Shown: piece after piece, positions 1 through 10,083 of the stretch
Layout: every line of letters begins with the position of its first letter
How positions within the stretch are numbered: the first letter of the stretch is position 1
From: Thereva unica
Lineage: Eukaryota; Arthropoda; Insecta; Diptera; Therevidae
Assembly: GCA_949987705.1 (NCBI GenBank)
Contig: OX465281.1
Location: 194,977,112 to 195,041,111 of the forward strand
Direction: 5' to 3'
DNA length: 64,000 nucleotides
Notes under the pieces: generated by a model
What the model was told of the DNA's origin: nothing
Seen by the model: only the letters and a program-made list of their open reading frames with translations
Database searches by the model: none
Program-made: the position numbers and the translations under genes

Positions 1-633
1 AAAAAAATAATGATTGGTTTCCAGTTACGTTTTGTTTTTATTCTTTGGTGTAATTAAATATTAACTTTTTAAATTAATTAACTGTAAATCTATTTCCACT
101 TGATATTAAAATAATCAGACAATTACTATGATTACATGCATACTTGAAGTCGGCTTCAAGTAGACTTGAAAGTCATGTAACCTCAGATCGACTTCAAGTA
201 AGCTTGACTCAAGTAGATCCGAAAAATTTGTCGGATCGACTTGAAATTGGCCATGTAACCCCTGCTTCAGCGCTTGAGTTTTGAAATTAGTTCTCCGTTG
301 GTTGTACATTTCACTTCTGATGCAATTCACTTAATAAATTTATTTTATTTATTTAAGCTGCACATAAATGAGAAAAAATCGTTTATTCCATCACGCATTT
401 CGAAGCAAACTTATGCGAAGTGTCATTTTTCATTTTCATTTATTCGACTTATAACCAATACATATATGAGTTTACAAAAGTGTTGGGTGTAAGAGCTTTT
501 AATGGGCTATAAATGTTTTGCCCAATTGCCTATTTTAAATATTTATAGATATAGCCTAGCTATTTAGCCTCATTTTACACGATGAAACACGAAACAAAAG
601 GTTTCCTGCAAACTGCGAGATGAGGTCGAGACT

Positions 634-1191
634 GTGCAACATGACCTAGCCACAGTCTCGAACGAACTGGAGGATTTTCGTCGCCTGTCTAGACTCCAAG
701 ACTTAGTCGTGCGGGGTATCCCCTCGTGCGATGGCGAAAATCCCAAGCAGATTCTGAGTGCTGTTGCCTCCGCTATAGGCCATGATCTTTCGCCCTATGT
801 ACATGTTTTCCGTCCACAACAGCGAAATGGTACCCCGTTGCAGTCTGGGACAGGCAGGAAAGCAGTAAGCTCATTACTTGTGGTTAAATTCCCGTCTGCC
901 AACGAACAGCTGGAATTTTTGAGAAAAAGCCGTCAGCATCGAACACTAACGTTGAAGAAACTCAACTTAGGATTCGCCTCTGATAGTCTTGTTCGAGTGA
1001 CAGAAAGTCTGACGTCCAAAAACAATGATATATACCAAACGGCACGTAAACTTTTAAAGAGGAATGTCATTACTTCTGTTTTTACCAGGCGGGGACATGT
1101 TTATGTCCAGCAAGATCGGAACCAGCAGCCACGCCGAATAACCTCTGCCCTGGATTTAAATGATATTGCCGGCGCTTCGCCATGTCCTTAA
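634..1191 (+). CDS. LINE ORF1 protein, N-terminally truncated
   Basis: The reading frame is open from the insertion junction at about 613 and ends at 1191. The start at 634 is a GTG that serves only as a frame marker, because no true initiator is retained. The first 30 residues look like a coiled coil (NELEDFRRLSRLQDL). Next comes an RRM-like nucleic-acid-binding region and a C-terminal section with the pattern VTESLTSKN...ARKLLK...GHVYV. This arrangement is usual for ORF1 of insect CR1/Jockey-group LINEs, where the protein binds the element RNA and forms the RNP. No PHD or CCHC finger is present in the retained part. A spacer of about 400 bp separates it from ORF2. Confidence 0.75.
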   Translation: MQHDLATVSNELEDFRRLSRLQDLVVRGIPSCDGENPKQILSAVASAIGHDLSPYVHVFRPQQRNGTPLQSGTGRKAVSSLLVVKFPSANEQLEFLRKSRQHRTLTLKKLNLGFASDSLVRVTESLTSKNNDIYQTARKLLKRNVITSVFTRRGHVYVQQDRNQQPRRITSALDLNDIAGASPCP

Positions 1192-1588
1192 ATTCTCCAT
1201 GGAATACTGCCTGCTGTCATCGTGGAGCTGAGCGTACACAGTAGAGTAGAATTGATTCTTTTTTTTTGATTATTTATTTTCTTTACTGCTTTTTTTTCGA
1301 ATTTGTTATTCATTTCTTTCTTTCTTTCTTTTTTTTTTTTTTTTTATATATTTATAATTTGATTTTGTTTTAACTTTTTCTTTTATTCTGTTTTTTTTTC
1401 TTTTTTTAATTTTTTATATACTTATTTATATTTTCGTTTTTATATTTTTTATGTTATGTTAGCCTTAAGAATTTCGTCTTATCTTCTTCTTCTATCTTTC
1501 TCTCTTCTTTCAATTCTTCACACTTCTCTTTATATTATTTCTGCGTGTGTGATTCTGTTTATGTGGCTCGGTTGCTCATTATATAACG

Positions 1589-4417
1589 ATGAATTTCTCT
1601 GATAGAGTGCACGGTGAAGGAAGGCTACTGAATATCCTCTGCTCTTCCTCCTCAGGGCTGAATATATGTACCATGAATGCAAGAAGTCTGAGAAATAAAA
1701 TGGATGAACTGAGGTTCATGTTTGAAAACACAAAACTGCATGCCATTGTAGTCAATGAGACGTGGCTGAAACCGGAAATCCCTACTTCCTTTGTTTCCTT
1801 GCCTGCTTTTTGCATGCATCGGAATGATCGTGTGGGTCGTACTGGAGGTGGTGTTGCAATATATGTCACCTCCTCTCTCTCCTCAAAGATAGTAGGCCAG
1901 TCCATTGGCTCACATTTTGAATTCATTGCAGTGGAAATAAAATCACCATATGACAAATGTGTTATTGTCAGTGTTTACTGCCCACCTAATGTATTTACAC
2001 CTGATGTTGCTACTCACTTCTTCGATCTCGTGTCTAGTCTCTCCCGTCATTACGATAACATAATTGCTGCTGGCGATTTTAATGTTGATTTGCTAAAGGC
2101 CAATGAACGAGCAAACACACTCAAATACTTTTTGGGGTCATTGGACCTTAGTATTCTAAATCAACTGCCCACATTTTTGAACTGCCATAATCCATCGCTC
2201 CTTGATGTTATCACTGCTACATCCACCAATTTAGTATTAAAACATAACCAAATCTCTCCTCCTAGCTATCTTGATCACGATATTCTCTTCCTCTCCCTTC
2301 ATTTTACCTTTCACCCTCCCTCCTTACCTAACTTCTTTTCATACCGGGATTTCAATAACATCAATTTTGCTCGCCTTTCTGAATTTACTTCGTCTTTACC
2401 TTGGGCTGATATCTTCAATTCCACCTGTGTTGATACTAAGGTTGAACTCTTGAATTCTTTCATCCAATCCCTGTTTAATCAATGTGTCCCTATAGTCACT
2501 AGAAGACGTTGTAAATCTCCAAGTTGTCCCTGGTTTTCTTATGAAATCCGCAAATTGATTGTTGAGCGTGAGTTCTTGTACAGACGCTATCGCAGTACTA
2601 GGATCCCGAGCTACCTCAGTGAGTACAAAAATCTTCGAAACTTAATCAATAGCAAAGTCAAATCGGCCAAGCGTGAATTTTACTCACGTAAGCTTGATCC
2701 TACTCTGTCCCCTAAATGTCTTTGGTCTAATCTTCGGTCTCTAGGCATTCATACCTCTGAGCTTAACTCATTTGATGTTGATGTAAACTCACTCAATGCA
2801 TCTTTTGTTCAATCTCCTTCCAATTTCCCGCTGTCTTCCACTTCCGATTCTCCTTCTTCCTACTCTCTATTATCTGACGGCTTTAATTTCTATTGTGTTG
2901 ACTCGCTTGAAGTACTCGGCATACTGCATTCCATTTCGTCCAATAGCGTTGGTTATGATGGTATTTCTCCTCGCTTTCTTAAGATTCTTTCCCCTTTAAT
3001 CGTTGATGTCATCACGCATATTGTTAACTATTGCCTGACAACCTCCCAAGTACCATTAGTCTGGAAAAAAGCAATAGTTACTCCCATTCCTAAAAAGTCC
3101 TCCCCCGTTAATTTGTCAGACTTTCGCCCTATTAGTATTCTACCCTTTCTCGCTAAAGTTTTTGAAAAAATTGTATCTACTCAAGTCTTGCGATATCTTG
3201 ATTCTAATAATTTCCTTTCTAAATTCCAATCCGGCTTCCGCAAATCCCATAGTTGTCAAACTGCTATATTGAAGGTTACAACTGATCTTCGTTCTGCCCT
3301 TGACAGAGGTGACATTGCTATACTAGTTCTTCTTGACTTCTCCAAAGCCTTCGACTCTGTAGTTCACTCGCATCTGCTCTATAAACTTAGTCAACGGTAT
3401 CACTTTTCCTCTTCTTCTGTTCGCCTTCTCTCTTCACTTCTCTCTAATAGATATCAGTGTGTTCGGCATAATAATGTTACTTCTTCTTTCCTAAGTGTGC
3501 CTGCAGGTGTCCCTCAGGGTTCGGTTCTTGGTCCTTTGCTGTTCTCCCTTTATATTAATGATCTTCCCTCTGTAATCCGTCGCTGCTCTTATCATTTATA
3601 TGCTGATGATCTCCAGCTATATACCTCTTGTCCTATTAATCAAATTGATAATTGTGTGTCTGAACTTAATTGCACCTTATCTCGAATAAACGAATGGAGT
3701 TCGAATAATTTTCTTAAATTAAATCCAGTTAAATCACAAGTAATTTTCCTTAGTCGTCGCTTACTGTCCCCCCATGGTTTCTCTCCTCTTCTACTTAATA
3801 ATGTTCCCCTTCCAATCGTTGACTATGCCAAAAACCTGGGTATTGTTGTAAATTCCAAACTCTCCTGCTGCAATCATGTCTCATTGCTGCTCTCTAAGAT
3901 CTATGGCACACTTCGTAAACTATGGTTACATGGCAGTCTGTTATCTTTGCCCATTCGAGCCAAACTTATTAAATCTCTTGTTGTTCCTCATTTCCTTTAC
4001 GGCTCGCTGGTATATATTTCTTTCGACTCAACTTGCCGTCAGCGTCTTAGAGTAGCGTTTAATGATTGCATTAGGTTTATTTTTCATATGAGAAGATCTG
4101 ATCATGTGTCGCGAGTACAAAATTCCTTACTGGGCTGTGACCTCTTTCAATTCATCGATCTCATGGCTCTTCTTCTTTTGCATAAGGTTTTTTATACCAA
4201 AAGCCCCTGCTACCTTTCTGACTTCCTCTCTCCTTTGCAATCCTTGAGATCCGTTAAATTCCTGATTCCTGCTCATTCTTCCCTAATCGGTAGTCGTTCC
4301 TTCTTTGTGCATACTCTCAGAATTTGGAATAATCTTCCAAACTACATTCAGAGAATGAGCTCAGCCACAACATTCAGAAGACATGCGTTTCTTTTTCTAT
4401 CTTCTTCTTCTCACTAA
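1589..4417 (+). CDS. LINE ORF2: AP endonuclease and reverse transcriptase
   Basis: This is a 942-residue uninterrupted polyprotein that nicks target DNA and primes reverse transcription from the nick. The N-terminal third is an APE-type endonuclease: NARSLRNK near residue 30, NETWL near 56, GDFNVD near 161 and LDHD near 230. The reverse transcriptase follows: FRPISILPFLAKVFEKIV near 510, LDFSKAFDSV near 585, GVPQGSVLGPLLF near 640 and the catalytic YADD near 670. The C-terminal section ends in a FRRHAF-like tail. Length and order match CR1/L2-group ORF2 proteins. No stop or frameshift breaks it, so the enzyme may have been functional at insertion, although the copy itself lacks its 5' end. 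Confidence 0.92.
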   Translation: MNFSDRVHGEGRLLNILCSSSSGLNICTMNARSLRNKMDELRFMFENTKLHAIVVNETWLKPEIPTSFVSLPAFCMHRNDRVGRTGGGVAIYVTSSLSSKIVGQSIGSHFEFIAVEIKSPYDKCVIVSVYCPPNVFTPDVATHFFDLVSSLSRHYDNIIAAGDFNVDLLKANERANTLKYFLGSLDLSILNQLPTFLNCHNPSLLDVITATSTNLVLKHNQISPPSYLDHDILFLSLHFTFHPPSLPNFFSYRDFNNINFARLSEFTSSLPWADIFNSTCVDTKVELLNSFIQSLFNQCVPIVTRRRCKSPSCPWFSYEIRKLIVEREFLYRRYRSTRIPSYLSEYKNLRNLINSKVKSAKREFYSRKLDPTLSPKCLWSNLRSLGIHTSELNSFDVDVNSLNASFVQSPSNFPLSSTSDSPSSYSLLSDGFNFYCVDSLEVLGILHSISSNSVGYDGISPRFLKILSPLIVDVITHIVNYCLTTSQVPLVWKKAIVTPIPKKSSPVNLSDFRPISILPFLAKVFEKIVSTQVLRYLDSNNFLSKFQSGFRKSHSCQTAILKVTTDLRSALDRGDIAILVLLDFSKAFDSVVHSHLLYKLSQRYHFSSSSVRLLSSLLSNRYQCVRHNNVTSSFLSVPAGVPQGSVLGPLLFSLYINDLPSVIRRCSYHLYADDLQLYTSCPINQIDNCVSELNCTLSRINEWSSNNFLKLNPVKSQVIFLSRRLLSPHGFSPLLLNNVPLPIVDYAKNLGIVVNSKLSCCNHVSLLLSKIYGTLRKLWLHGSLLSLPIRAKLIKSLVVPHFLYGSLVYISFDSTCRQRLRVAFNDCIRFIFHMRRSDHVSRVQNSLLGCDLFQFIDLMALLLLHKVFYTKSPCYLSDFLSPLQSLRSVKFLIPAHSSLIGSRSFFVHTLRIWNNLPNYIQRMSSATTFRRHAFLFLSSSSH

Positions 4418-4679
4418 CTATCTTTGTCCCTCCTATCTCTAGCACTCCCACTTCAATCTTAATTTTAATTCTACTTTCTTTCTATTTTTTTTTTTTTTTG
4501 CTCTGGAATTTTGACTATTTTCTTATTTTTGAATTTTTATTATTTTTTACTTTTTTATTACTTTTTATTATTTTTATCTTTCAATTATTAAGTTTAATTT
4601 TAATTATATTTTAATTTTAATTTTGTTCCTTTTTTTTTTTGTACTCTAAAAGATGTATATCTTGTGTACTTTAAAATCT

Positions 4680-4711
4680 ATTAAACTATTAAACTATTAA
4701 ACTATTAAACT
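4680..4711 (+). repeat. Octamer microsatellite LINE tail (ATTAAACT)4
   Basis: Four perfect head-to-tail copies of ATTAAACT end exactly where the interrupted MITE resumes. They serve as the 3' terminus of the LINE. Confidence 0.9.
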
Positions 4712-4852
4712 TGTTTGGTTTGACGGAGAGGGGTGAGAGAGGGCTTGAAGAAACACGTCCTCCTTCAAGCCCTCTCTCACTTCTTTCCTTCAAACTGACC
4801 AAGCTTGAAGGAAACTTTTTGTTTCGTGCTTCATCGTGTAAAATGGGCTTTA

Positions 4853-5961
4853 CTAGTAATGAATTAAGTTACAACACACTTGCGACCGGTGTGTTTTAGA
4901 GCTTTTTTGGTTCCTCCATTTTATTAGGGGATAGAAGACTTATAAACTAAACTTAAGATTAAATAGGATCGAACACAATACTATTGGGAATTTAACCTTT
5001 TTAGCAACCTTATTTATATATATATATTTCTATGAAACGGGATATCATCTCATTTGTACTGAATATTGAGATTTGCTCATATGCTCAAGAAAATTCTCAT
5101 CACATTAATTATTACTAAAACTAGCAAGATCTACTCCCCTGCTTATAAACTTATATCTACGAGAAATATGTATAATATAAAACTTATAACTATAAAATAT
5201 AAGGCAATCATAAGTGGTAATGAGGTGAGAATTTTGGAGAGATATAGCGAAGTCTAACCTACGTGTGAAAAATATATGTACGTTTACTAATTAACCTATT
5301 TTTATTTAAGACAAGTTAGATGAGTCTAACAGAATATAAACTCATCCAAGTCGTCTTAGTTCATTATCTTATTACTTCAGCCTTTAACGATGCTATTAAC
5401 CGTTATCACTAAGTATTATGATATTATTACTATCCGAGTTATTTTGAAGATTAGTTAGATGATGTTCCCAGCCATAACCTCATCCAAATGGTCTTCATAT
5501 AATGGAGATTTTATTATCAGTGACTCTTTTTGATTTCTTCGAACCAAATCCAATTTCTTTTGTTTCTATTTAATTCCAGTAGATAATTTTGTTTCTAGTT
5601 ACTTCAAGTAGTTGTGAAAATCCTTCAGACTGCAGCTTCTTAACACGTTTTCTTTTTAATCTTTTTATTTATTATTACCGATAACTTTGTTTGTAGAGAT
5701 TCACTAATTTAAGACATTAACTTTTGGAAAACTTTATGTTCCTAACAGTACTATTCACTGGTTCGCTTTTATGCGACCACGTTTTCTATTTTTTGGGACT
5801 TCTTCCATCCCGCCACTTGCGTTCGCTTCAACACTCACCAAGCGAATCCTATGCGAAGTGTCAAATATATTTCAAGCCGGCTTGAAGTCAAGCTCTCAAG
5901 CTGGTGAACTTTCGCCGCGGATTAAACTGTCAGTTGGATCTCAAGTCAAGTCCTCGATCCG
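4853..5961. other. AT-rich stretch without recognised gene
   Basis: Only short chance ORFs occur here. No conserved protein motif, tRNA or clear terminal repeat was seen. It may be interior sequence of the candidate TIR element at 123-5978. Confidence 0.6.
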
Positions 5962-6002
5962 GCATGTAATCATAGTAAATCATATTTGTTTTTGTTTGCT
6001 TG

Positions 6003-6188
6003 GCCTCATTTTACACGATGAAACACGAAACAAAAAGTTTCCTTCAACCTTGCTGAGTTTGAAGGGCAGAAACGAGAGAGGGCTTGGGGGAGGATGTGTT
6101 TCTTCAAGCCCTCTCTCATCCCTCTCCATCAAACCGAGCAAGCTTACAGGAAACTTTTTGTTTCGTGTTTCATCGTGTAAAATGAGGC
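6003..6188. mobile_element. MITE-A copy 2 (complete)
   Basis: This is a 186-bp element with inverted ends of about 40 bp (GCCTCATTTTACACGATGAA at the left and its complement at the right). Inside is a second stem formed by GAGAGAGGGCTTG and CAAGCCCTCTCTC. The whole sequence could fold into one hairpin. It is the template by which the interrupted copy at 567-4848 can be recognised. No clear target duplication was found. Confidence 0.85.
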
Positions 6189-6468
6189 ATAATATTTTTC
6201 TTAAAACATTTGTAAAACCCATCTCCGTTTAGCTAAGGAACAAACTTATTATTTTAAGCCGTTCTTGCATTTCCATTTTTCCTTTATTGTTATGTATTTT
6301 GTTTGCTTTTTTAAATTTATTTAACGGCTGACTTGATTAAAGTAAAAACTGAAATGTTTATAATAATTTACACATTTCCATAGACGCAAACCGTCGAAAA
6401 TCAAATTTACCAATTGAAATGGGTTTTCCATACAAATTGACATTTGAATTGCTATTTTGGCACAGACC
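6189..6468. other. Unassigned AT-rich sequence
   Basis: No gene or repeat was recognised between MITE-A copy 2 and the truncated copia LTR. Confidence 0.6.
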
Positions 6469-6537
6469 CTAAAAATAAATCTCTTTATTTCTCGAAATCT
6501 CGCGTTGTTTTTATCGAAAATCCTGTTTCTCACAACA
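6469..6537 (+). repeat. Copia 5' LTR remnant
   Basis: These 69 bp match the last 69 bp of the 3' LTR at 17995-18063 with three differences and end in the same CACAACA. The first ~120 bp of the expected LTR are absent, so the promoter region is lost. Confidence 0.85.
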
Positions 6538-6567
6538 GGTTATGGGCCCAGCACGCTTCCACTGCGC
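6538..6567 (+). other. Copia primer-binding site (initiator tRNA-Met, internal)
   Basis: Directly after the LTR, 30 nt beginning GGTTATGGGCCCAGC are complementary to nucleotides 39 down to 10 of a eukaryotic initiator tRNA-Met. The conserved tRNA sequence used for comparison is from memory. Copia is known to prime from a 5' half-molecule of this tRNA cut after nucleotide 39, unlike most LTR elements, which use the tRNA 3' end. Confidence 0.88.
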
Positions 6568-6655
6568 ATTGAAATGAAATTTAGTGGCGATTTTTCGGTA
6601 ATTTTGTGTGCAATTCTGTGTTCTAGACTAAAACTTTCGTCAAGCCAAGAACAAG

Positions 6656-7500
6656 ATGGCTGAACCTGCACAGCAACAAGATGAGAGCCGTCGTGTTCTG
6701 GCAAGCATCCGCAAGCTAGCAAATGAAGCTCAATGAGAAACGTGGAAGTGGCAAATCGAACTTTGTTTGAAAGAACAGTGTCTTTTTACAATCGTTGACG
6801 GTACACGGTTGTGCCCTGCCGCACCTGCAGCAAACGCAGAACCGTCCGATGAGTATAGGATGGCAACGAGACAACGCGCGCGCGGGTCGTATTCTGGGCA
6901 CGGCACTGGATGAAGAAGCTGCAATCTACGTTCACAAAAGGACTGACGCCAAAGAAATATGGGACACACTTTTATCAGTGTTCGAACAATCTTCTTTGCA
7001 GCCGTTTTTTCGAAATAACGAAAGATGACGCTATTTCTATCACCAAACACGCATCGCAATTGGCAAATCTGTTCGATGACATTCTCGTAGAACTTCAAAA
7101 GGGCAATCCTCATGCAACGCTCCCAGTATCTTTGCTGCACCACCGAATTTTCAAAACGCTCGGTCCAGAATACCAATATTATCGTTCGACTTGGTATCGC
7201 GTTCCTGAAGTTGAGCAGACAACAAAACTTCTGATCGAGAATCTTCGATCAATTGAAAATTCAGTCTCGTCACAAGGCATTCGTCAGGTTCATTCTTCGC
7301 TAAACCAAAAGTTCAACAACAAGCACAAAAGAAACAAAATAAAAACTCGAGGTTCATTTGCAACAGGCAAGAAGGAGAAGCGCGCATGATTGTACTGCAA
7401 GAAATTTGGTCATATCATCAGTGAATGTTGGAAGCGAGAGACTGCAGAACGAAACAAGCAAACTGACGGTGGAACTCAAACAAAACTCTAAACTAGGCTC
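6656..7500 (+). pseudogene. Copia Gag, broken
   Basis: A Gag frame opens at ATG 6656 and is stopped by TGA at 6734. The copia-type Gag (UBN2-like) homology continues in other frames through 6795-7028 and 6910-7389, with visible motifs such as DNARAGRI, KEIWDTL and LLHHRIFKTLG. A CCHC zinc knuckle follows at 7387-7428 (CKKFGH and EC are visible), but its first cysteine position is occupied by TGA at 7387-7389. Gag would normally form the particle and bind element RNA; this copy cannot. Confidence 0.85.
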
Positions 7501-7921
7501 GTTTCTTGCTACAGGATTGGCTGTCAACACTGATGTTGCATTAGTTGACAACTGGATCGCGGATTCCGGCACAACGCACCACATATCAGCGAACAAGCAG
7601 CATTTTGCTACTTTCGAGAAGTTCCCGATTCCACAGCGTGTTCAAACGGTCGGCAAACATTTCATTTTAGCATATGGATCCGACAAGGTAGACGTTGATG
7701 TTCGCATCGGTGACAGGTTGTTGCCTGCAACCCTAAATGATGTCTGGTATGTCCCCGAGGCACGTCATCAACTTTTCTCCATTCGTCAAGCTGCAGAACG
7801 TGGAAATGACATTTTATTTAACTCTGATGGAGTGAAAGTTTTGTGTAATGGTGAACTTGCCGCGACCGGTCAACTAATTAGATCTGTGTACGTCATGGAC
7901 CTGCCATGGAATGCCTTGTGA
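7470..7921 (+). pseudogene. Copia protease and pre-integrase segment, truncated
   Basis: The frame contains the aspartic-protease signature DSGTTHHI (near 7562) and continues into the pre-integrase region (DVWYVPEARHQLFSI). It ends prematurely at 7921, where the sequence jumps into a duplicated and shuffled piece of the same element. The protease would mature the polyprotein. Only this copy of the region carries the active site; the repeated half at 10084 lacks it. Confidence 0.85.
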
Positions 7922-7975
7922 CGCATTCGTCAGGTTCATTCTTCGCTAAACGTTGATGTTCGCATCGGTGACAGG
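7922..7975 (+). repeat. Shuffled copia duplication joint
   Basis: Bases 7924-7950 repeat 7278-7304, and 7951-7975 repeat 7691-7715. The repeat of the downstream sequence (from 7716) resumes after the hAT insertion at 10084 and runs to about 10264. The pattern suggests recombination between a normal copia and an internally deleted one. Confidence 0.75.
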
Positions 7976-8493
7976 CAGTGACGGATTAAGACTACTTGAT
8001 GCCCTAAGCAATCCACGCCGGTGGGCCCCATATCCGTATGTCAACTAGATAGAATCGGTCTTTAAACATTTACCACCTAAAAACATTAGTTTTTTATCAA
8101 ATAAGATGTAACTTACCTTAGAAGTGGAGTAGGTGCGACAACAATAAAAACCAAAGCATAATTTATTTATTTATTGAAATGCGTCTTACGACTTTTCCGG
8201 GCGTTGAATTCAGGCAAGATAGTATTAACGTCTAACGGTTTTAACATATCGAACTCTATGGTATAATATCGATAAATCATCGAGCCTTTCTTTGTATCAT
8301 CTTTGTCCTTTTTTCATTTTTTAATATTTTTAATTTTGAAAAAGAAAGTACCGCTGAGCAATTTGTAATCATAAGCGATAAAAATATACACAGGGCGGTT
8401 TCTACATTAGGGAAAGCTGATTCATTTTTATCATCATGTATTATTTTATACAATTGTGCGTGAGTTTGATGTAAATTTGTGCGAGCCGAATCA

Positions 8494-9135
8494 CTATGTG
8501 TTTACTAGATTTGTACTGCGCTGAATGTATTCTGCAGTTTGATCGGGATACATAATTTTATCGGTATTAAGTATTTTATTCAAGAATGAGAATTTGTCTT
8601 CTGTTTCTTTGTATATCTCTCTTTTTTGCATCTCTGCATTTAATTTATCAATGATGCTGAAACTTACTTCAGGGGCTGAACCATCATTGGGCATTTTCTT
8701 TCTTCGTCTTTGACGAGTGTCTTTGTATTCCACATCTGGTAGCTTTTCTTTTGCGCGGCCTTCTAAAGAATCAAAGTCGCACCGAAATTTTTCAAAAAAA
8801 TCCAAAAGTGATTTGTAGAGATTAGCGCAAGTCTCTAGAGTAACTTCTGGGTTTTGTAATACCCTGCTGACTTTTCGGAAGGTTTGCAAAATTTCGTCCC
8901 ACATGACCAACATGAGTACGAACTCCAATTCTTGTAGTTTATTTGACAAATTAGCTGCTTCTCTTCTGGTTTCTCCTTTTTGCATGTCATCCACAGGAGT
9001 GACGTCTAATGCATCTATAATTTTATTATATGTCTGTGAAATAGCTGATGTCCCTTTAGCGCGTGCCTGTTTCTCATAAAGATTTCAAAGCACTTTCATT
9101 ATCCAAATGATCTTTTAATATGCGCCACCTTATGG
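8494..9135 (-). pseudogene. hAT transposase fragment
   Basis: The main frame covers 8494-8994 (166 residues). Homology-like sequence continues upstream to about 9135 (STIRWRILKDHLDNESALKSL is visible), with an in-frame stop before the remainder. The segment with NLSNKLQELEFVL and MWDEILQTFRKVS resembles the middle of ZMYM1/DUF4371-like hAT transposases. The N-terminal zinc finger and the C-terminal dimerisation domain are absent, so the copy is non-autonomous. Confidence 0.7.
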
Positions 9136-9303
9136 TTGAACCAGAAAAAAAAATTGTATAGATTTTGGACTAATGAAAAAAAATTACAGCTGCTAGGCAA
9201 CAATACACGGCGCTTCAACCTACTCAATTGAGAGAATGGGCTGCGCATGGGATATATATCGCAAACGGATTCGCCTCTAGAATTTTCTGCTGCGTGCCAT
9301 TAG

Positions 9304-9715
9304 CCGCGTTCCATTGGCAGATTTTTTCTACTCCCGAGTACATGGCCAATGGAACGCGATTTTTAACATAAGAAGCAAACAAGGGTATAATAAAACAATT
9401 TATTTTATCTTACCGTATTATATCTATCAATATTATCCACTTTATAATTTTTTAAATTCCACTGTTATTTATTTTATTCACTTTAAACTGTTACTTGTTT
9501 TGTTTACTTTAAAAATGCACCTTATAATAATTAATCTGACAGTTTATTTTACTGAAAAAACAAAAAGCCATCTACTTTTAAGTAGCTAAAGCTTGAAAAC
9601 CTGGCAGAAATTTTATGCGTTTCTACTAGGAGTGAAATCCCCCAAAACAAGAGCAGGGGTAGTTGGAGGTCCTCGGGAGTACTCCGGAGTAGCAAATATC
9701 GCCCAATGGAACGCA
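9304..9715. repeat. Inverted-repeat insert inside hAT 1
   Basis: CGTTCCATTGG-containing ends at about 9306-9342 and 9675-9712 are inverted relative to each other and share a CTACTCC..GAGTAC section. This suggests a ~400-bp MITE inside the hAT element. The target duplication was not resolved. Confidence 0.5.
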
Positions 9716-10083
9716 CGTATTGTAACACCCGACATACATATTTGAAGCATTGTCATAAGACTGGCCTCTGCATTTTTAAAAATCGAATCCACAATGTTCT
9801 TCAAGGTATTGAAGAGTCTGCTTTGCCAGTTCATCTCCTGTATGTTGCGTTTCCAACTCAATAAATGTAAGAAATCGCGATTTGATTGACACAGATTTGC
9901 AGGGGCGCCAGGCGGGGAAGGGGTGGTTTGTGATAGTCCTAGAAACTTTTTTGGGTGTGGTTTTTGGTGACGTGAGAGTGAGATGTGCGGATTTTTTTTG
10001 TGCTTCTTCTGGTGCCCCACCAGACGTGATGCCTTAGGCAATTGCTTAATTTGATTAAGGGTTAATCCGTCACTGGTGACAGG

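Larger units (their letters stand above)
615..4706 (+). mobile_element. CR1/L2-group non-LTR retrotransposon, 5'-truncated
   Basis: The element has a partial ORF1, a spacer of about 400 bp rich in T, a full ORF2 with endonuclease and reverse transcriptase, a T-rich 3' UTR, and four perfect copies of the octamer ATTAAACT at 4680-4711. An octameric 3' microsatellite tail is a feature of CR1/L2-type LINEs, and the ORF2 motifs fit that group. AAACT borders both ends (610-614 and 4707-4711), either a short target duplication or overlap with the tail. It sits inside MITE-A, so it is younger than that MITE. ORF1 is already open at the 5' junction, which indicates 5' truncation during insertion. The exact clade (CR1, L2, Kiri, Daphne) is not settled. 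Confidence 0.85.
567..4848. mobile_element. MITE-A copy 1, split by a LINE
   Basis: The left terminal repeat (567-614, beginning GCCTCATTTTACACGATGAA) and the right part (4707-4848) belong to one small inverted-repeat element. Joining the two outer parts in register matches the uninterrupted copy at 6003-6188 read in reverse. TTTA flanks both outer ends (563-566 and 4849-4852), a plausible 4-bp target duplication. No coding capacity is seen. Confidence 0.75.
123..5978. mobile_element. Candidate TIR DNA transposon, heavily nested
   Basis: A 17-bp sequence at 123-139 (TTACTATGATTACATGC) recurs as its reverse complement at 5962-5978. Both ends have subterminal reiterations of CTTGAAGT/ACTTCAAG-like and CATGTAA motifs (about 130-270 and 5868-5960). 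A 3-bp AAT could be the target duplication. The interior holds the MITE and LINE described separately and about 1.1 kb of AT-rich DNA (4853-5961) without a recognisable gene. No transposase is visible, so this would be a non-autonomous element. It could also be two ends of different copies of one family. Confidence 0.35.
7976..10075 (-). mobile_element. hAT element 1
   Basis: The 2,100-bp element has inverted ends CAGTGACGGATTAA and TTAATCCGTCACTG and is flanked by a perfect 8-bp target duplication GTGACAGG (7968-7975 and 10076-10083). Both features are typical of hAT transposons. It carries a fragment of a transposase on the minus strand and a nested inverted repeat. It is inserted in the shuffled copia segment and so postdates that rearrangement. 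Confidence 0.92.
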
